A stretch of DNA of 36,364 nucleotides from a bacterium. Its GTDB lineage: Bacteria; CG2-30-53-67. Below, in pieces: positions 33,288-36,364 of this stretch. Made by a program: the position numbers and the translations under genes. Position 1 is the stretch's first letter, and every line of letters starts with the position of its first letter. The DNA lies in contig CAKKPE010000081.1 of NCBI GenBank assembly GCA_919901565.1, positions 1 through 36,364 of the forward strand. Reading direction: 5' to 3'. The notes under the pieces were generated by a model that did not search any database, was not told the DNA's origin, and worked only from the letters and a program-made list of their open reading frames with translations.

Positions 33288-33789
33288 GGCCGATGACCGG
33301 TGCGATATGGGTCGCGTTCTGCGGCGTAACGAACAACTTGGATATGCCGTAAGACAGGGCAGTGCCGGCGATGATGTCGCGCCAGCGATGATGGTCGTTC
33401 TCGACTCGCACGTAACTTACGTACCCGACCAGCGCATAAGCAGGCAGGCCGTACTTCCAGCCGTAACGGTCCTGCAGGAACGCGGCACTTGAGGTCACAA
33501 ACGCCGCATGTCCGGACGGGAATGCATACTCGTTGCCGTTGGGACGTTCGCCCCAGCTGGTCCCGTTAAAGGCGACCCTGAGCGTAGTGGTTGCGATCAG
33601 ACTGACGATGTTGCTGCGAAGAAACTGATTCTTGCCCTCGTCATCGCCCTTGAAATAGGCGATGGCGTACGAAGTCAGTGGAAGAAGGCCCGTCACAATG
33701 TCAGCCGGCAAGTCACTGACCGCGGCGGCAATACCGGAATGAAGGCAAAGCAGGGCTACCATCGCGGCTGTAAGACTAAATCTTTTCAT
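33250..33789 (-). CDS. PAP2-superfamily phosphatase
   Basis: A 179-residue protein with a Sec-type N-terminal hydrophobic segment (1-23). Of the three PAP2 motifs, the second is exact ('FPSGHAAF', about residues 91-98) and the third is R-x5-H-x3-D ('RVENDHHRWRDIIAG'). The first (K-x6-RP) is degenerate: RP is there ('WGERP') but the Lys is replaced by Arg further up. It should remove phosphate from lipid phosphates such as phosphatidic acid or undecaprenyl diphosphate in the periplasm. Clear ribosome site: AAGGAG before the ATG at 33789. The 3' end is the sequence found again in repeat copy A, so this end may have been supplied by the inserted element. Confidence 0.83.
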   Translation of the reverse strand: MKRFSLTAAMVALLCLHSGIAAAVSDLPADIVTGLLPLTSYAIAYFKGDDEGKNQFLRSNIVSLIATTTLRVAFNGTSWGERPNGNEYAFPSGHAAFVTSSAAFLQDRYGWKYGLPAYALVGYVSYVRVENDHHRWRDIIAGTALSYGISKLFVTPQNATHIAPVIGPGYLGLRWERSF

Positions 33790-33866
33790 GAGGAACTCCT
33801 TAAATGAAATAAAGTTGGAGAAGAACGGTCGGCCCTGAATCGCCGGGCTGTTGTGGGCTCTCCGGG

Positions 33867-35399
33867 TTAAGGCCCGCCGCTGCTTTTGGGCCGCCAGTCG
33901 ACAGCGCCGGAGTGCGTCTGCCCCAGGTAGGCGTAGCCGATGCTGATGGCTCCGACCTTCTGATGGGTGTCAGGGAGATCGGTATATTGAGCATCGCGCT
34001 GGGATGTCACGTATTTGAGCGTGATGCCGTGGAGGTTGTAGATGCGCACCGTAAGCGATACGTCGACGCGTATGATATTCTCATTTCCCCCGTTCTCGTC
34101 GGAGGCGGTGTCGCTGACGTAGTAGTCTCGCCCCGTCATGTCGAGGGAGACGCGATCACTGAAGATGAGGTTCAGGGCGAGCAAGCCCTGCGGCGTAACA
34201 CCATTGTGATAGTCTCGCTCACCGACGCCACGAATAGTGCCGGCCGAGCCATAACCGACGCCGGCGAGTACCGAACCCTGCAGTGCCAACATGGGTGAGA
34301 GCCACCATTGAGCCGTGGTGCCGAGCGCAGCCGCAGTGGTGGAGATGCGAAAGATCTGCGGCGCGATGTAGTCGTAAGTGCCGTAAAGACCCCACACGCC
34401 GCGGTAGTTGTCGCCCAACGAGTAGTCGGTTCCGCAGAGCAGGCCGCGGGTGATGACGTTCTCTAAGGCGTTGCTGCTGGCGGCGGTGAACTGGAAGTGG
34501 AAGTAGTCGAACGGGCGTGTGTAATGATACCCGGGTTTGCCGGGAAGCCCATAGGCGATGGTGAAGTTAGCAACCGCCTCACCAACCTTGTAGCTCTGCG
34601 GAATGGACGGCTCTTCCGCATTCCGGTTCACATTCACGTCCGAGCTCACGGTCGAGTTGAAGTTCACGCCCAGATCTAAGCGCGTGTAGACCGCTGGATT
34701 GTTACTCCGGAACACTCCGTCGAAACGGTCACCGAAAGCCAGCCGGTTGAAACCGGTGGACGGCGAAATCGCGGCTGCGCCGAGTTCGCGCCAGAATCCG
34801 GGCCTTCCGCCCTCGCCGCTTTCAAGCAAGAGGCTCGCCATGCGAAACAGCGGTTCACCAAGGAAGCTGCCCCCAAATCCGGTCGTGAACTGGTCGTTGA
34901 TCGAGGGCTTGGTGGTTTCGCCCGCCACTTCCCAGGCCGCGCTGCCCAATATGGTGTAGGCCGACGATTCCCAGTAACCGAGGCCGGCTGATCGGGCGAA
35001 GCCGTGATACATCGAACCCTGATAGGGATGCGCGAACTGGTTGATGGCAAACGGGTCGCTGTCGTAGACCCAATCACCGGTGAAGTTCGTCTTGATGGAG
35101 GAGAGGGTGGAATCGTAAACAGAGGAACCGGAGAACCTGCGATCGTACTGGTTCAGCAGGAAATCGAATAGAAATATGTCGGCAGCCGGGATGAGGTAGT
35201 CCTTGCCGTCTCCAATTCCCCAGTTCATCACCGGCTTCGGCTTGTCGTCGGCGAATGCGGTCGGCGCGCGTTGCTGCTCTTTGGTATCGAGAGCGGGGTC
35301 TTCTTCGGCAAAAACGGCGCCCGGAGTCATCAAGGCAAGCGAGAAAACAGTAGCAACGAGCATACAGCGGATCGCGTGTTCTATCTGGGTTAATGTCAT
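33867..35399 (-). CDS. DUF3943 outer-membrane-like protein
   Basis: A 510-residue protein with a signal peptide (about residues 1-31, ending 'GAVFA'). Its core shows the DUF3943 pattern: 'DPFAINQFAHPYQGSMYHGFARSAGLGYWESSAYTILGSAAWEVAGETTKPSINDQ' and 'GFGGSFLGEPLFRMASLLLE' (about 115-195). Many alternating hydrophobic/polar strands follow, ending in a predicted beta strand. DUF3943 proteins have no proven function, but they look like outer-membrane or periplasmic beta proteins. It is 77 bp upstream of the PAP2 gene on the same strand, so both may be co-transcribed; a lipid- or envelope-related role is only suggested by that neighbour. Confidence 0.8.
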   Translation of the reverse strand: MTLTQIEHAIRCMLVATVFSLALMTPGAVFAEEDPALDTKEQQRAPTAFADDKPKPVMNWGIGDGKDYLIPAADIFLFDFLLNQYDRRFSGSSVYDSTLSSIKTNFTGDWVYDSDPFAINQFAHPYQGSMYHGFARSAGLGYWESSAYTILGSAAWEVAGETTKPSINDQFTTGFGGSFLGEPLFRMASLLLESGEGGRPGFWRELGAAAISPSTGFNRLAFGDRFDGVFRSNNPAVYTRLDLGVNFNSTVSSDVNVNRNAEEPSIPQSYKVGEAVANFTIAYGLPGKPGYHYTRPFDYFHFQFTAASSNALENVITRGLLCGTDYSLGDNYRGVWGLYGTYDYIAPQIFRISTTAAALGTTAQWWLSPMLALQGSVLAGVGYGSAGTIRGVGERDYHNGVTPQGLLALNLIFSDRVSLDMTGRDYYVSDTASDENGGNENIIRVDVSLTVRIYNLHGITLKYVTSQRDAQYTDLPDTHQKVGAISIGYAYLGQTHSGAVDWRPKSSGGP

Positions 35400-35527
35400 G
35401 GCAAATTGAATAGCAAGATGTGTGCCAGAACTGTTGTTGGCAGGACAGGAGTTTCTATGATGTTGGAAACATTGAAATTTCAGTGAGGACGACGATGGTG
35501 GAATGATCCTGTGAAAGGCGCCGCCTT

Positions 35528-35558
35528 CTGATATATCAGGAGTCTCCTGATATATCAG
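35528..35558. repeat. Paired 12-bp palindromes upstream of the DUF3943 gene
   Basis: CTGATATATCAG occurs at 35528-35539 and 35547-35558, separated by GAGTCTC. Each copy is itself a perfect palindrome and the whole 31 bp is one larger palindrome. It lies ~130 bp before the DUF3943 start; a T-rich stretch follows on the plus strand. It may be a repressor site pair or a terminator. The rest of the gap 35400-35773 shows no gene I can support. Confidence 0.55.
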
Positions 35559-35773
35559 GCATTTTTCTTATTTCTTTGGATGCCCAGTCTTTGCATCCTC
35601 CTGCAAAAAAGTAGAGTACGACATACAAGAAGGCCAGCACTCAATGACACTTCTGACTGGGCAGACCATCCGTCATAAAATGGCTCACCCCGATAATATA
35701 TGAAAAGCATATCACGGGGCAAGCCGACGACCTCCGGCAAGGAATTCTTATCAATTCAATAAATTACGCCTGA

Positions 35774-36364
35774 TTAGGCTTTCTTGAACCTTTTCCTAAA
35801 TGCCACCAATCCAGCCAGTCCAGAGCCAAGGAGGAGCATGGTTGAGGGTTCCGGGACCGGTGCCGCGCTGCCGCCGCTGAAGCCGTAGCTGCCGAAGTCG
35901 GAGCGTCCGCTACCGAAGTCTTCGGCGGTGTTATTGTTGGAGATAAGATTGTCTGTCAACGTCACTGCCCCAGTTAGAGCGAAGGCTCTCCCGCACAGAA
36001 TCTCTGCCCGAGGATCAAGGCCAACACTCGCAAGAGCAAGAATATTGCCTGCGAAGATAGTGTCTGTACCCAGAGTCGCAGAACTTCCGACCTGCCAATA
36101 CACACCGCTAAGTGAATTCCCATTGATGACGTTAACAGAAGAGCTGCTTGCGGTCGTGAGTGTACTCCCTATCTGGAAAATGAAGTCCGCATTGGGATTG
36201 CCCTGGAAATCGAGCGTGAGTGCTCCGGTCAACTGCGCCGTCGAGTCAAAATGATAGACACCCGGCGTGAGCGTGGTGTATCCCGCTGAACCCAGGACAA
36301 CACCAGTATAGTCGTAAACGAACGGCAAGCCTGCTATCGTATTGTACGCAGTCGTTGCATCCGC
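35774..36364 (-). CDS. DUF3494 ice-binding-like protein with PEP-CTERM signal, C-terminal part
   Basis: The frame is open to the right edge, so the N-terminus lies outside the window; 196 residues are seen. The visible part has the DUF3494 pattern: 'TLTPGVYHFDSTAQLTGALTLDFQGNPNADFIFQIGSTLTTASSS', 'GVYWQVGSSATLGTDTIFAGNILA' and 'GRAFALTGAVTLTDN'. This is a beta-solenoid found in bacterial ice-binding or adhesin proteins. The C-terminus is a PEP-CTERM sorting signal: 'VPEPSTMLLLGSGLAGLVAFRKRFKK' (Pro-Glu-Pro, a hydrophobic helix, basic tail). The host should therefore own an exosortase. Ice binding is not certain, since the fold is shared by other surface proteins. Confidence 0.88.
   Translation of the reverse strand, partial: ADATTAYNTIAGLPFVYDYTGVVLGSAGYTTLTPGVYHFDSTAQLTGALTLDFQGNPNADFIFQIGSTLTTASSSSVNVINGNSLSGVYWQVGSSATLGTDTIFAGNILALASVGLDPRAEILCGRAFALTGAVTLTDNLISNNNTAEDFGSGRSDFGSYGFSGGSAAPVPEPSTMLLLGSGLAGLVAFRKRFKKA

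Noticed and set aside
35555-35740. A 61-codon minus-strand frame between DUF3943 and the DUF3494 gene
   Set aside because: It ends inside the palindrome pair, has no ribosome site I can see and no family likeness.
1-36364. CRISPR array, tRNA or rRNA genes
   Set aside because: No regularly spaced repeats of CRISPR size, no cloverleaf with the conserved TTCGA loop and no rRNA-like conserved stretch was seen by eye; a tRNAscan run would settle the tRNA point.

Overview
The window looks like a chromosomal segment of an anaerobic or facultative Gram-negative bacterium. Its periplasmic nitrite oxidoreductase/nitrate reductase-like enzyme, b6-type cytochrome b, multihaem cytochromes, CW-motif MerR regulator, PEP-CTERM signal and lipoproteins fit Nitrospirota or a related deep Gram-negative lineage (Desulfobacterota, Methylomirabilota). 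That placement is an inference; no rRNA or tRNA gene is present to fix it.

Left part (1-9.5 kb): the 3' end of a UbiB/AarF-type kinase, a membrane-anchored PASTA protein, and an ArnT-like glycosyltransferase with its own near-consensus promoter. An MNT nucleotidyltransferase follows, with what looks like the stub of a HEPN partner. After about 660 bp of repeat-rich, AT-rich non-coding DNA with a hairpin-bearing leader comes a very large secreted mosaic protein: subtilisin domain, TSP3-like calcium repeats, beta-helix, MopE-like Cys/Asp repeats, DUF11 and RTX-like repeats. It is split in two by an 8-nt deletion inside one repeat.

Centre (9.98-22.2 kb): a respiratory locus read in one direction. 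A textbook sigma-54 promoter and a 16-bp tandem repeat precede a GltD-like FAD/NAD(P) oxidoreductase with C-terminal ferredoxin domain, a Rieske protein and a fused cytochrome b. These are followed by a molybdopterin alpha subunit of the NXR clade, its four-cluster Fe-S beta subunit, a haem-b gamma-like subunit, a TorD/NarJ-like chaperone and a membrane-anchored hexahaem cytochrome c. Together they suggest a quinol-linked chain joining NAD(P), quinone, cytochrome c and nitrite/nitrate in one transcription unit, with hairpin/REP-like elements between the modules. Direction of electron flow cannot be read from sequence.

Right-centre (22.2-28.7 kb): housekeeping genes. RNase HI diverges from mtnP (MTA phosphorylase), followed by a PfkB kinase, a TPR lipoprotein and a RodZ-like HTH membrane protein. 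Convergent to these are a MerR regulator with a CW-cysteine domain, XerD and a nitrilase-family amidase.

Right end (28.7-36.4 kb): an accessory region. It holds a PLA2-like lipoprotein, a dual-specificity-phosphatase-like lipoprotein, a five-gene envelope/stress cassette (AI-2E family permease, DUF883, DUF3618, DUF1469, DUF883), a PAP2 phosphatase, a DUF3943 outer-membrane-like protein and a truncated DUF3494 ice-binding-like PEP-CTERM protein. The five-gene cassette is bracketed by an 87-bp direct repeat (85/87 identical). One copy forms the 3' end of the PAP2 gene, the geometry of an island inserted at a gene's 3' end.
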